A stretch of 64,000 nucleotides of DNA from Nonomuraea glycinis (GTDB lineage: Bacteria > Actinomycetota > Actinomycetes > Streptosporangiales > Streptosporangiaceae), in contig NZ_BMNK01000004.1 of the NCBI RefSeq assembly GCF_014646515.1, positions 300,719 through 364,718 of the forward strand, read 5' to 3'. Both the position numbers and the translations under genes were made by a program. Positions 24,867-32,372 of this stretch are shown piece after piece. Below the pieces are notes generated by a model that did no database searches, had not been told where the DNA came from, and saw nothing but the letters and a program-made list of their open reading frames with translations. Within the stretch, counting starts at the first letter, position 1. Every line of letters starts with the position of its first letter.

Positions 24867-25460
24867 ATGAAGCGAACCGGCCTGCTTCTCGCCCTCCTGC
24901 TCGCCATCGCCGGATGCGGTCCAGGCGAGACCCCCGCCTCCGGGGGCCACCATGCCGCTCACACCGCCCCCGCTCCCACCGCCCCCGCTCCCGCAGGCTC
25001 CGCCTCCCCCACCGGCGGCTTCAACGGGACCGACGCCGCGTGGGTGCAGCTCATGATCCCGATGATCGAGCGCACCCTGCCGATGCTGGACCTGGCCGAG
25101 CGGCAGGCCGCCGATCCGGCGGTCGGCCGGCTGGCGGCCTCCCTCGCCACCGCGCACCGCGCCGAGCTGGCCCGCCTGGCCGAGCTCCGGCGGACGGCGG
25201 GGTTGTCCGACGTCAATGTCCATGAAGGTCATGACATGCCAGGCATGGTGACCGCGTCCCAGCTCGACGCCATGCGCTCGGCCGACGGGAAGGCGTTCGA
25301 CGGACTGTTCCTGCGCTGCCTGCGCGACCACCTGGACCAGTCCGTGCTGGTGACGCGCGGCGAGCGCGACGCCGGCGTCGACCCGCGCGCCCTGACCCTC
25401 GCCGCCGACCTCGAACGCGCCCGCACCACCCAGCTCACCCGCCTGAGCACCCTGACGTGA
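24867..25460 (+). CDS. Divergent DUF305-type lipoprotein
   Basis: A 197-residue lipoprotein with lipobox LLAIAGC and a His/Pro/Ala-rich linker. The helical domain aligns by pattern with DUF305 (WVQLMIPMIERTLPMLDLA, RQAADPAVGRLA, VNVHEGHDMPGM), a ferritin-like four-helix fold implicated in metal handling. The paired histidines that usually follow MIP are replaced by Met-Ile, and the second HH pair is Asp-His (LRDHLDQ), so the usual metal site is largely lost. It is divergent from the monooxygenase gene. Function unknown. Confidence 0.75.
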   Translation: MKRTGLLLALLLAIAGCGPGETPASGGHHAAHTAPAPTAPAPAGSASPTGGFNGTDAAWVQLMIPMIERTLPMLDLAERQAADPAVGRLAASLATAHRAELARLAELRRTAGLSDVNVHEGHDMPGMVTASQLDAMRSADGKAFDGLFLRCLRDHLDQSVLVTRGERDAGVDPRALTLAADLERARTTQLTRLSTLT

Positions 25461-25512
25461 GACACAGGCTGCCGGCCTGTACGACATCGGAAACGGGCGG
25501 GCGTGACCGCGC

Positions 25513-25541
25513 TTGACCTCAGCGCGACATGAACGTATGTT
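25513..25541 (+). promoter_or_regulatory. Sigma70-type promoter of methyltransferase-tetR operon
   Basis: A -35 element TTGACC (25513-25518) and a -10 element TATGTT (25536-25541) are separated by 17 bp. The -10 lies inside the first palindrome of the double operator, so repressor binding would block RNA polymerase. Confidence 0.65.
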
Positions 25542-25558
25542 CATGAACGCTTGTTCAT
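25529..25558. promoter_or_regulatory. Double overlapping palindromic operator (TetR type)
   Basis: Two palindromes with identical arms, ATGAACGTATGTTCAT (25529-25544) and ATGAACGCTTGTTCAT (25543-25558), share two bases, so their centres are 14 bp apart. TetR-family repressors of the QacR kind bind such overlapping sites as pairs of dimers. The TetR gene is the second gene of the operon downstream. Confidence 0.8.
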
Positions 25559-25576
25559 CCCTTTTCGGAGGCCATC

Positions 25577-26401
25577 GTGACGATCGTCAACACCCACCAG
25601 TCCGAGGCATGGAACGGTTACGAAGGCACCCACTGGGCCGACCACCATGACCGTTACGACGCGCTCAACTCCGGCTTCAACGACCACCTGCTCCAGTTCG
25701 CCGGCGACGGCGACCAGGTCCTCGACATCGGGTGCGGCAACGGTCAGGTGACCAGGCTGGCGGCCCGCCGAGCCCGCGGCGCCACCGGTGTCGACCTGTC
25801 CACCCCCATGCTGAGCACGGCCCGCGCCCTCGCGGCGGCGGAGGGCATCGCCAACATCGACTTCCAGCAGGGCGACGCGCAGATCCACCCGTTCCCCGCC
25901 GAGTCGTACGACCTGGCGATCAGCCGCTTCGGGATCATGTTCTTCGCCGACCCGGTCACCGCCTTCGCCAACATCGCCCGCGCGCTGCGCCCCGGCGGGC
26001 GGGTGGCGTTCCTGTGCATGCGCGACCTGGCCGACAACGACCTGCGCTCGGTGTTCGCCGCCATGGCCGAGCACCTGCCGCCGGCCCCCGCCTCCCCCGA
26101 CGGCACCTCCCCGGCCTCGCTGTCCGATCCCGCGCGGATCCACGAGATCTTCACCGCCGCGGGATACACTGAGGTCGCGGCCACCCCCGTCGAGGCGGAG
26201 CAGGTCTGGGGCAGGGACGCTCAGGACGCCGCCGACTTCCTGGCCGCCTGGGGTCCCACCCGCTTCCATCTCAGCCACGCGGACCCGGCCGCCGCCGCGC
26301 GCGCGACGGCCGCGCTCGTTCCCGCGCTGGCACCGTACGAGCGAGACGGCGCCGTACGGCTGCGTGGGGCCGCCTACCTGATCACGGCCGTGCGGCCGTG
26401 A
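25577..26401 (+). CDS. Class I SAM-dependent methyltransferase
   Basis: A 274-residue enzyme. Motif I is VLDIGCGNGQVTRLA; motif II/III follow as GVDLSTPMLSTAR and YDLAISRFGIMFFADP; motif IV is LRPGGRVAFLC. This UbiE/COQ5-like arrangement methylates small molecules. The GTG start is preceded by GGAGGCC. It is co-transcribed with the TetR gene, overlapping it by four bases (GTGA), and its promoter is covered by a double palindrome, so it is probably induced by a ligand that may also be its substrate. Which compound is modified is not known. Confidence 0.9.
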   Translation: MTIVNTHQSEAWNGYEGTHWADHHDRYDALNSGFNDHLLQFAGDGDQVLDIGCGNGQVTRLAARRARGATGVDLSTPMLSTARALAAAEGIANIDFQQGDAQIHPFPAESYDLAISRFGIMFFADPVTAFANIARALRPGGRVAFLCMRDLADNDLRSVFAAMAEHLPPAPASPDGTSPASLSDPARIHEIFTAAGYTEVAATPVEAEQVWGRDAQDAADFLAAWGPTRFHLSHADPAAAARATAALVPALAPYERDGAVRLRGAAYLITAVRP

Positions 26402-27033
26402 CCCCGCGCAAGCCGGCGGCCGCGCGCGAGGGCGAGCCCTTGTCCGCCCACTTGGTGGCGGCCGCCGAGCGACTGCTCGCCAGGCACGGCGCGGCCGGTC
26501 TCACCGTGCGGGCGATCGCCAGGGAGGCCCAGGTGGCCGACGGGGTGCTCTACAACCACTTCGCCGACAAGGAGGAGCTGATCGCGCTGGCGCTGCGGGC
26601 GCACGTCCGCTCGGTCGAGCGGAGCCTGCCCCCGCTGCCCACCGCGGCGGGCTCGGGCACGCTGGAGGACAACCTGCGCTCGTACGTCGGCTACGGGCTG
26701 GCGCTGCACCTGGCGATTCTGCCCGCCTTCGCCGGCCTGGTCGCCCACCCCAAGATCCTGCACCGCTTCGCCGAGCTGAGCATGCCCGTCGAGCAGGGGC
26801 CGCCCCTGCGGGCCGCGCTGACCGCGTACCTGCGGGCCGAGCAGGCTCTCGGCCGGCTGTCGCCGGAGGCCGATCCGGACGCGGCGGCCACCATGATCGT
26901 GGGCGCCTGCCACGAGCTGATCCTTCCTCACCTGTTCCACGGCACTCCGGCGGCGGAGATCGCGGTTCCCCCCGACTTCGCCGGGAAGCTGGTCGCCACC
27001 TGCCTGAGGGGCATCGCGCCGCCTGGAGTTTGA
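26398..27033 (+). CDS. TetR/AcrR-family transcriptional repressor
   Basis: A 211-residue regulator: N-terminal HTH around GLTVRAIAREAQVADGVLYNHF with the family's KEELIALAL extension, then a helical ligand-binding domain. The GTG overlaps the methyltransferase stop codon, showing translational coupling. The double palindrome over the operon promoter is the obvious candidate operator, giving an autoregulated resistance- or detoxification-type circuit. Confidence 0.9.
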   Translation: MTPRKPAAAREGEPLSAHLVAAAERLLARHGAAGLTVRAIAREAQVADGVLYNHFADKEELIALALRAHVRSVERSLPPLPTAAGSGTLEDNLRSYVGYGLALHLAILPAFAGLVAHPKILHRFAELSMPVEQGPPLRAALTAYLRAEQALGRLSPEADPDAAATMIVGACHELILPHLFHGTPAAEIAVPPDFAGKLVATCLRGIAPPGV

Positions 27034-27086
27034 CTCGGGGTCCTCGTGGCAGGGGCGGGGAAAAGGCCGTACCAAGGGAGGCCACC

Positions 27087-27908
27087 ATGGCTGGCCATGG
27101 AAGCCTGACGTTCATCGGCAACGCGACCGTGCTGATCCGGTACAACGGGTTCGCCCTGCTCACCGACCCGAACTTCCTGCACCGGGGCCAGCGCGCCTAT
27201 CTCGGCTTCGGGCTCAGCTCGCGCCGCCTGACCGACCCCGCGATGGGGATCGACGAGCTCCCGCCGCTGGACGCCGTGGTGCTGTCGCACATGCACGGCG
27301 ACCATTGGGACCGCGTCACCCGGCGGGGCCTGGACCGGGACACGCTGATCCTCACCACCCCGCACGCCGCGCGCAGGCTCGGCCACCAGGGGTTCGGTCA
27401 GGCGGTGGGCCTGGGCACCTGGCGGGCGCACGAGCTGCGCGGCGGCAACGGCTCCCTGAAGGTCACGTCCCTGCCGGCCCGCCACGCGCCCGGCATCGCC
27501 GAGACGCTGCTGCCGCCGGTCATGGGCAGCATGCTGGAGTTCCGTGACCCGGCCGGGCAGGTGGACCTGCGGCTGCTGATCAGCGGCGACACGCTGATGG
27601 ACCACTGGCTGGAGGCGATCCCGCGGCACTTCCCGGACATCGACGTGGCGCTCGTGCACCTGGGCGGTACGAAGCTGCTCGGCCTGATGACGGTCACCAT
27701 GGACGGCGAGCAGGGCGCCCGCTGGGTGGACCTGATGAACCCTCGCACCGTGGTGCCGATCCACTACGACGACTACAGCGCGTTCGCCTCACCCCTGCAG
27801 GACTTCCGCCAGTACGCCGAGCAGGCCGGGGTCGGTGACCGGGTGGTCTACCTGCAACGCGGTCAGACCTACGACCTGACCGGCCGCCAGATACCGCACC
27901 GCGCTTGA
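27087..27908 (+). CDS. Metallo-beta-lactamase-fold hydrolase (UlaG-like)
   Basis: A 273-residue cytosolic hydrolase starting at the ATG five bases after GGGAGG. It opens with SLTFIGNATVLIRYNGFALLTDP and carries the metal motif SHMHGDHWD, then SGDTL and VPIHYDDY, typical of the lactonase-like/UlaG branch. It lies 53 bp after the TetR gene on the same strand and may share its transcript. It is shorter than the hydrolase at 3.5 kb and lacks that protein's hydrophobic N-terminus. The substrate is unknown. Confidence 0.9.
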   Translation: MAGHGSLTFIGNATVLIRYNGFALLTDPNFLHRGQRAYLGFGLSSRRLTDPAMGIDELPPLDAVVLSHMHGDHWDRVTRRGLDRDTLILTTPHAARRLGHQGFGQAVGLGTWRAHELRGGNGSLKVTSLPARHAPGIAETLLPPVMGSMLEFRDPAGQVDLRLLISGDTLMDHWLEAIPRHFPDIDVALVHLGGTKLLGLMTVTMDGEQGARWVDLMNPRTVVPIHYDDYSAFASPLQDFRQYAEQAGVGDRVVYLQRGQTYDLTGRQIPHRA

Positions 27909-27916
27909 CGCGCTCC

Positions 27917-27932
27917 CCGGCCTGAAGGCCGG
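27917..27932. repeat. Short perfect hairpin CCGGCCTGAAGGCCGG
   Basis: A 16-bp inverted repeat nine bases after the hydrolase stop codon. The surrounding CTCCCCGGCCTGAAGGCCGG resembles hairpins found at IS200/IS605-type element ends in actinomycetes, but no other part of such an element is present. Confidence 0.45.
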
Positions 27933-27965
27933 AGCACTGCGGACGATCCCGGTAGCGGCATGCGA

Positions 27966-27999
27966 AAGAGCGCCGCCCTTCACTGCGAGCGGCGCTCTT
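27966..27999. terminator. Intrinsic terminator between convergent genes
   Basis: An 11-bp perfect stem, AAGAGCGCCGC with GCGGCGCTCTT, and a 12-base loop. It ends both the hydrolase transcript (plus strand) and the membrane-protein operon (minus strand), since the AAG/CTT arms give a short U or A run on either strand. Confidence 0.75.
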
Positions 28000-28042
28000 G
28001 CCGTCGGCTTGACGATCTCCGGCTCCGTAGGGGGGAACCGGA

Positions 28043-28699
28043 TCAGCGGACGGCGCCGAAGGCGACGGCGGTGGTGGAGGCGATCACCGTCGTCAGCACG
28101 ACCATGATCAGCACGGTGGCCAGCGGGTTGGGGCGCTTGAGCGGCGCGACGGGGTTCGGCGCGTACGCGCGGGCGTCCTTCGCTGTGGGAGTGGGAGTGG
28201 GCGTCGGCGAGGGGGTCGGGCGGACCGGGTCGGGCACCATCATCCGGAGCGGCCCCTGCGCCGGGACCGGGGCACGCCGGGTCTTGACCGGCACCGCCGC
28301 CCGACCGCACCGTCCGACCAGGACACTGCCCGAGGGGCCGTCCACGCAGACCGCGTCGTCGTACACCCGCACGCCGCGCGTCGACACCTGGGGGGCCGGG
28401 CGGGGCCTTCGGGGGCGGGGGGTGTTGACGATGGACACCTCCGGCACCGACACCCGTGGCCCGCGCCTGATCGACACCTCGGGCAGTCGCACCCCTCTCT
28501 TCGAAACCCCGGGCGGTCTCACCCTGCTCTTCGACACCCCGGGCAGTCTCACCCCGCTCCTCGACACCGCGGGCGGGGAGACGCGCACGTCCGGGATGTT
28601 CGGGACCTGCGGCGGGCGCGGCGCGGCCGCCGCCGGGGCGCTCGCGCAGATCGCGGCGAGCGCGACGGCGGCGAGCAGCGGCGTGTGCCTGGCAGCCAC
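28043..28699 (-). CDS. Secreted proline-rich repeat protein with C-terminal membrane anchor
   Basis: About 218 residues. The GTG at 28699 has GGGGGA eight bases upstream; a GTG at 28705 is an alternative. A signal peptide (HTPLLAAVALAAICASAPAAAA) is followed by imperfect 11-residue repeats of the form GVSKxGVRLP (about 30-85), a segment with two cysteines (AVCVDGPSGSVLVGRCGR), a Pro/Thr stalk and a C-terminal helix LATVLIMVVLTTVIASTTAVAF. It is probably anchored at the cell surface. The upstream DUF4239-like gene overlaps or abuts it, so the two form an operon. No family recognised. Confidence 0.7.
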   Translation of the reverse strand: MAARHTPLLAAVALAAICASAPAAAAPRPPQVPNIPDVRVSPPAVSRSGVRLPGVSKSRVRPPGVSKRGVRLPEVSIRRGPRVSVPEVSIVNTPRPRRPRPAPQVSTRGVRVYDDAVCVDGPSGSVLVGRCGRAAVPVKTRRAPVPAQGPLRMMVPDPVRPTPSPTPTPTPTAKDARAYAPNPVAPLKRPNPLATVLIMVVLTTVIASTTAVAFGAVR

Positions 28700-28701
28700 G
28701 G

Positions 28702-29469
28702 TCACACTCCCCCGGCGATCCGGGCGAGCTCCTGCAGCGCGCCGCTGAACGCCTCGGGCCCCACGGCGAGCGGTCCGGCGAAGGCGCGCGAGATCTCCCA
28801 GGTGAGATGGATGCCGAAGCCCAGCATGGCCGCCATCGCGGCGAGCGGGATGAGCGCCGCCCCGCGCGGCCTGGCTCCGGCGAGGAACGGGAAGACGATG
28901 ACCGCCAGCCCGGTGAGGATGGTCAGCCACAGCAGCCCCTCCGGGGGCGTGGCGGCGGCGTCGGCGGCGCGCTGGGCACGGGTCGCGGCGACCGCGCCGA
29001 GCTGGTCGAGCACGACCCCTCTGGCCGCCAGCTCGCCGTCGGTCTTGGCGGAGAGCTTGAGCACCTCGGCGCGCAGCCGGTCGAGCCGCTCGGCGCCGGC
29101 CTCCTCCATCTTCCCCTGCGTCATGTCGGGCCACTCGTCCCTGACCACGAACGCCGCATAGTCGCGCAGCCCCGCCCGGATCGGGGCGACGCCGTCAGCG
29201 GGGAGGTCGGCGGCCGCCCAGTAGGCGTCGACGACGGCCCGGCTCTCGGCGTGCGTGTTCTGCCTGGCCGCGTCGGCCGTGGTCCACGGGACGATGATGG
29301 CGATGGCGAAGACCACCAGGAACAGCGCCGAGAGCATGGCGCCCGCGTGGCCGGCCGAGGGCCCGTCCGCGCCGCGGTCGTCGCTGCCCTTGCCCGCGAG
29401 CCTGAACGACAGGGCGGCGATCGCGACCACGCCCACCGCCGCGATGATCGAGAACAGGTACGTCAGCAT
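28702..29469 (-). CDS. DUF4239 (bestrophin-like) membrane protein
   Basis: A 255-residue membrane protein starting at the ATG six bases after GGGGGAG. Two N-terminal helices (LTYLFSIIAAVGVVAIAALSF; AMLSALFLVVFAIAIIVPW), a cytoplasmic or extracellular helical region containing AESRAVVDAYWAAADL, and two C-terminal helices (LLWLTILTGLAVIVFPF and a second) give the DUF4239 layout, thought to be related to bestrophin channels. It is co-transcribed with the repeat protein downstream. Its role is unknown. Confidence 0.78.
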   Translation of the reverse strand: MLTYLFSIIAAVGVVAIAALSFRLAGKGSDDRGADGPSAGHAGAMLSALFLVVFAIAIIVPWTTADAARQNTHAESRAVVDAYWAAADLPADGVAPIRAGLRDYAAFVVRDEWPDMTQGKMEEAGAERLDRLRAEVLKLSAKTDGELAARGVVLDQLGAVAATRAQRAADAAATPPEGLLWLTILTGLAVIVFPFLAGARPRGAALIPLAAMAAMLGFGIHLTWEISRAFAGPLAVGPEAFSGALQELARIAGGV

Positions 29470-29600
29470 GAAGATCTCCCCCAACCTGATGAACCACGTA
29501 GAGTCACATGACTATCACACTACGAAGTCTTGGCGTTACGCGCCGAGGCCGGGGAGCCGATGGACCGTCGTGCCGGCGGGCGGGCTGCCCGGCGGGGGCG

Positions 29601-29650
29601 GCTGGACGGATCGCCGGCCGAGCGGGGGCGTGCGCGACGATCCGTCCAGC
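29601..29650. promoter_or_regulatory. 13-bp perfect inverted repeat upstream of the gene at 29683
   Basis: GCTGGACGGATCG (29601-29613) and CGATCCGTCCAGC (29638-29650) are separated by 24 bases. It lies in the control region between two divergent genes and could be a looped operator or an mRNA hairpin in the leader. Confidence 0.5.
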
Positions 29651-29682
29651 GGCGCACCGCGTCGCCCAGGGACCTCGCGAGC

Positions 29683-30036
29683 ATGGGGAGCGTGAACCTT
29701 CTCAACGGCCGCAGATTCGTGATGGTGAGCTCGACGGCGAGCGTGGTGGACCCGGAGCGGCCCACCGAGTTCCTCTACCAGGAGGCCGACGGCGTCGTGT
29801 GGGGCAGTTACACCGGCGACACCGTGATCCACGGCCGCTTCGTCGGCACCCGGGACGGCGACCAGGTCACGATCTCGTACGTGCACGCGCTGAAGGCGGG
29901 CGGCCAGGCGGGCGGCCAGAGCGACAGCCGCGTCGAGACGGAGGCCGACGGGAGGCTGCGCCTGGTGGAGGAGTTCCGGTTCAAGGGCGACGACACCCGG
30001 CACGTGAGCGTCTGCACCGAGGTCGTCACCGCCTGA
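29683..30036 (+). CDS. Small conserved beta-barrel-like protein of unknown function
   Basis: About 117 residues. Sequence alternates short beta-like strands: FVMVSSTASVVDP, TEFLYQEADGVVWGSYTGD, VIHGRFVGTRDGDQVTISYV, LVEEFRF, VSVCTEV. This family is widespread in bacteria and sometimes carries the misleading label 'N-acetylglutamate synthase'; there is no acetyltransferase fold here. A calycin/lipocalin-like barrel is the likeliest structure. The ATG at 29683 was preferred over the GTG at 29692. It converges on the Lrp gene with only 8 bp between stops. Confidence 0.72.
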   Translation: MGSVNLLNGRRFVMVSSTASVVDPERPTEFLYQEADGVVWGSYTGDTVIHGRFVGTRDGDQVTISYVHALKAGGQAGGQSDSRVETEADGRLRLVEEFRFKGDDTRHVSVCTEVVTA

Positions 30037-30044
30037 GGACCCTG

Positions 30045-30683
30045 TCAGGTGTCCTTCTGCAGGGCCGCCCTGCCTTCGGCCGCGCCGACGAAGCGCATCA
30101 TGCCGAGCGGCACCTCGCCGCCCTGCGCCTCCTGGGCGGGGCGGCGGGCGGTCCTGGCCTTCTCGCCGTCGCTCGGCAGCACGTACGGCCGTTTGAGCAC
30201 CTCGTCCAGGATGAACACCGTCTCGGTGGCCTTGACCGCCGGGATGTTCGCGAGCCGGTCGGTCACCATGGCGTGCACCGCGGCGACGTCGCCCATCCTG
30301 ACGAGGATCATCGCGTCGTGCTGCCCGGTGGTGATCGCGCAGTACTCGACCTCCGGCATCCGCGCCAGTTCGGCCCTGAACTGCTTCCACATCTGCTGCC
30401 GCACCGTCACGAAGATCAGCGCGGTGATGCCGAGCCCCGTTCTAACCGGATCGATCTCGGCGGTGAACCGCTTGATCGCCCCGTCCGCGCGCAGCGCCTC
30501 GAAACGGGTGTAGGCGTTCGCCCGGGAGATGCCCACCCGCTCGGCCAGTGCCGCGACCGAGATCCTGCCGTTCTCGCGCAGGACCTCGAGGATCTTCATA
30601 TGGGTGGCGTCCAGTTCGAGACCGATACCGATCCGTCCAGGTTGACCGCCACCGCTGCCACCATTTCTGGAAATTTCACTCAC
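30045..30683 (-). CDS. Lrp/AsnC-family transcriptional regulator
   Basis: A 212-residue regulator from a GTG preceded by AGGAGG at five bases. The HTH reads LDATHMKILEVLRENGRISVA then AERVGISRANAYTRFEAL; the RAM ligand domain follows (VTVRQQMWKQF, VEYCAITTGQHDAMILV). A C-terminal extension of about 40 residues is charged and unlike the family. It is divergent from the first peptide transporter and most likely controls it in response to an amino acid, which fits the island's theme of peptide and amino-acid use. Confidence 0.9.
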   Translation of the reverse strand: MSEISRNGGSGGGQPGRIGIGLELDATHMKILEVLRENGRISVAALAERVGISRANAYTRFEALRADGAIKRFTAEIDPVRTGLGITALIFVTVRQQMWKQFRAELARMPEVEYCAITTGQHDAMILVRMGDVAAVHAMVTDRLANIPAVKATETVFILDEVLKRPYVLPSDGEKARTARRPAQEAQGGEVPLGMMRFVGAAEGRAALQKDT

Positions 30684-30731
30684 AGCTACCTCCTGGCCCT
30701 TTATATCCGTCTTGGCGACTGCACGGAGCCT

Positions 30732-30758
30732 GGACATTCTGCCGGACAATCCTGGACA
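30732..30758. promoter_or_regulatory. Candidate Lrp-site cluster in the divergent promoter region
   Basis: Three GGACA direct repeats at 30732, 30744 and 30754 (10-12 bp apart, about one helical turn) lie between the Lrp gene and the binding-lipoprotein gene. Lrp proteins bind phased sites cooperatively; the consensus here is not tested. Confidence 0.4.
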
Positions 30759-30792
30759 TCTTCGTTCCAATCGTCCATCTGGAGGACTCACC

Positions 30793-32367
30793 ATGGCGAC
30801 CCGCTCGCAGACGGCGGCTGTGCTGCTCGCCGGTGCACTCGCCCTCGCCGCCTGCGGAAGCGGCGGCGCCCCGGCGCCTGCCGCGCAGAGCGGCGGCAAG
30901 ACCCTCGTCATCGACACGTCCTTCGACCTCAAGACGGCCGACCCCGGACGTACGTACGAGCCGACCGGTCTGATCGTGGGCAAGGCGACGTATGAGACCT
31001 TGCTCACCTTCGACGGCGGTGACGTGACGAAGCCGGTGCCCGCGCTCGCGGAGTCCTACGAGCTGTCGAAGGACGGCAAGGTCCTGACGCTCAAGCTCAA
31101 GCAGGGCTCGACCTTCGCCGACGGCTCCGCCATCACCGCGGACGACGTGGTCTTCTCGCTGACCCGGGTGCGCGACATGAAGGGCACCCCGTCGTTCCTG
31201 CTGGACGGCGTCGAGATCGCCAAGACCGACGACTCGACGATCACCCTGACGTCCGAGAAGCCCAACGCGGCGCTGCCGTACATCCTGCCGAACCCCGCGC
31301 TCGGCATCCTCAACAGCAAGGTCGCCAAGCAGAACGGCGCGACGGCCGACGCCCAGGACAAGGCCGAGCAGTACCTCAACGCGAACTCGGCCGGCTCCGG
31401 GCCGTACCAGATCGAGTCCTTCAACGTGAGCAGCCAGGTCGTGCTCAAGGCGAACCCGAAGTACCACGGCGCCAAGCCCGCCTACGAGAAGGTCGTGATC
31501 CGCAACGTCGAGGCGGCCACGCAGAAGCTGAACGTGCAGCGCGGCGACAGCCAGGTGGCGCTGAACCTGTCCGGCGACCAGGTCACCAACATGCCGGCGA
31601 CCCTGCAGGTGAACAAGACCGCCTCGGCGAACGTCATCTTCCTGCTGGCCAACCAGGACTCCGCGATCAGCAAGACCACGACGAACGCCAAGTTCGTGGA
31701 GGCGGTGCGCAAGGGCGTCGACTACGCGGGCCTGCTGGAGCTGGCCGGTGAGGGCTCGACCCAGGCGCCGGGCGTGATCCCGTCGCAGCTGCTCGGCGCG
31801 CTGCCCGCGGACCAGGCGGTCAAGCGCGACGTCGAGGGCGCCAAGGCGGCGCTGGCGGAGAGCGGGCTGAGCGCCCCGTCGGTCAAGCTGGAGTACCCCA
31901 CGGAGCTGACCGTCAACGGCCTGTCCTTCCAGCCGCTGGCCGAGCGGATCCAGGCCAACCTCAAGGAGGTCGGCATCACGGTGGACCTGCAGCCGGCCCC
32001 GGTGACGACGGCACTGGACAACTACCGCAACGGCAAGGAGGAGATGGGCCTGTGGTACTGGGGCCCTGACTACCCGGACCCGAGCGACTACCTGGCGTTC
32101 CTGCCCGGCCAGACGGTCGGCAAGCGGGCCGGCTGGCAGAGCGGCGCGGCCAAGGACATCGAGGCCGCGGGCGAGAAGGCGGCCGCCGCGATCGGCGACG
32201 AGGCCCGTACGGAGGCCTACGTCGACGTGCAGACCAAGCTCAACGCCGCCGGGCCGTTCGTCCCGCTGATCCAGCCGAGCCAGAACATCGTGACGGCCGC
32301 CTCGGTGACGGGCCTGGAGTACCACCCGGTCTGGACGGTCGACGTGGCCGACCTGGGCACGAAGTAG
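30793..32367 (+). CDS. Peptide/oligopeptide-binding lipoprotein (SBP family 5)
   Basis: A 524-residue extracytoplasmic binding protein; the ATG follows GGAGG and opens a lipoprotein signal ending ALAAC. The mature protein has family 5 marks: YEPTGLIVGKATYETLLTFD, ALAESYELSKDGKVLTLKL, FADGSAITADDVVFSL and WGPDYPDPSDYLAFL. It captures peptides or related solutes for the permeases encoded next. It is first in a tightly packed operon (next start 5 bp downstream) running through two permeases, two ATPases and an M24-fold protein, and is divergent from the Lrp gene. Confidence 0.93.
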   Translation: MATRSQTAAVLLAGALALAACGSGGAPAPAAQSGGKTLVIDTSFDLKTADPGRTYEPTGLIVGKATYETLLTFDGGDVTKPVPALAESYELSKDGKVLTLKLKQGSTFADGSAITADDVVFSLTRVRDMKGTPSFLLDGVEIAKTDDSTITLTSEKPNAALPYILPNPALGILNSKVAKQNGATADAQDKAEQYLNANSAGSGPYQIESFNVSSQVVLKANPKYHGAKPAYEKVVIRNVEAATQKLNVQRGDSQVALNLSGDQVTNMPATLQVNKTASANVIFLLANQDSAISKTTTNAKFVEAVRKGVDYAGLLELAGEGSTQAPGVIPSQLLGALPADQAVKRDVEGAKAALAESGLSAPSVKLEYPTELTVNGLSFQPLAERIQANLKEVGITVDLQPAPVTTALDNYRNGKEEMGLWYWGPDYPDPSDYLAFLPGQTVGKRAGWQSGAAKDIEAAGEKAAAAIGDEARTEAYVDVQTKLNAAGPFVPLIQPSQNIVTAASVTGLEYHPVWTVDVADLGTK

Positions 32368-32372
32368 CGCAC

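Noticed and set aside
27917..27932. Right end of an IS200/IS605-type element
   Set aside because: Only the hairpin is similar; there is no TnpA, TnpB or second end nearby, so it is listed only as a hairpin.
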